This document shows, piece after piece, positions 63,961 through 64,000 of a stretch of DNA of 64,000 nt. The notes beneath the pieces were generated by a model that was given only the letters and a program-made list of their open reading frames with translations, ran no database searches and was not told the DNA's origin. The DNA is from Drosophila persimilis (Eukaryota > Arthropoda > Insecta > Diptera > Drosophilidae). Location of the stretch: the NCBI RefSeq assembly GCF_003286085.1, contig NW_020825390.1, forward strand, positions 33,035 through 97,034. Reading direction: 5' to 3'. Made by a program: the position numbers and the translations under genes. Numbering within the stretch: the first letter of the stretch is position 1; every line of letters begins with the position of its first letter.

Positions 63961-64000
63961 ATGCTAGTGTGTTTATCGGTCGCCAAACTTCGGCAATTTA

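Larger units (their letters stand above)
59207..64000 (+). mobile_element. F1 gag-only element, unit 4 (intact gag, type A 3' region), cut by window end
   Basis: Same 5' region and gag start as units 2 and 3, but an unbroken gag and a type A 3' region like unit 1. The window ends inside the terminal part of the 3' region, in the inverted-repeat stretch that precedes the next unit. Confidence 0.82.

Noticed and set aside
1..64000. Host genes, rRNA, tRNA or short TTAGG-type telomere repeats
   Set aside because: None seen. All sizeable frames belong to mobile elements, and no simple telomerase-type repeat is present.

Overview
The window is eukaryotic repeat DNA, almost certainly from a Drosophila species. 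It holds no host single-copy gene, rRNA or tRNA that I can recognise. The evidence is jockey-clade Gag proteins with triple CCHC knuckles, TART-type endonuclease/reverse transcriptase, DINE-1 (Helentron-type) elements with GTCY/GRAC tracts, and two Ty3/gypsy LTR retrotransposons, one resembling Ulysses/Osvaldo. The overall picture is a telomeric or telomere-derived heterochromatic array built from HeT-A/TART/TAHRE-like retrotransposons and later rearranged. The species cannot be fixed from the sequence; the families differ from those I know in D. melanogaster.

Layout. 1-5322: a 5'-clipped gypsy-class LTR retrotransposon inserted into the gag of a TART-like element. 5323-13596: two damaged TART-like elements. 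A has gag, an endonuclease stub and an intron-like repeat-rich 3' region. B is an in-frame chimera of a gag N terminus with RT. 13597-18229: a TAHRE-like element C (HeT-A-like gag plus EN/RT), joined to B by an oligo(A) tail. 18230-26162: inverted fragments of a gag-only HeT-A-like family (called F2), riddled with DINE-1 copies. 26163-30536 and 43011-46223: forward F2 copies. 30537-40777: a young, structurally complete Ulysses/Osvaldo-like LTR element with 2.2-kb LTRs. 40799-43010: two adjacent DINE-1 copies. 46746-64000: a head-to-tail array of a second gag-only family (F1). Full units repeat every 5008 bp, with gag starts at 50152, 55160 and 60168; only the last has an unbroken 812-codon gag.

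How the parts relate. A/B look like TART, C like TAHRE, and F1/F2 like HeT-A (gag and a long 3' region, no pol). In the melanogaster system, Gag-only elements are thought to borrow RT in trans and extend chromosome ends; that role is inferred here by family resemblance. The most striking signal is on the antisense strand. The 3' regions of all families carry consensus splice donors and acceptors in antisense orientation. In F2 they form a tandem array of about 203-bp exon-intron modules (introns 72-75 nt, exons 128-138 nt). Upstream of them in antisense orientation lies a block conserved between TART-like and HeT-A-like elements that resembles TATA-less Drosophila promoters. This predicts multi-exon, probably non-coding, antisense telomeric transcripts as a built-in feature of the array.
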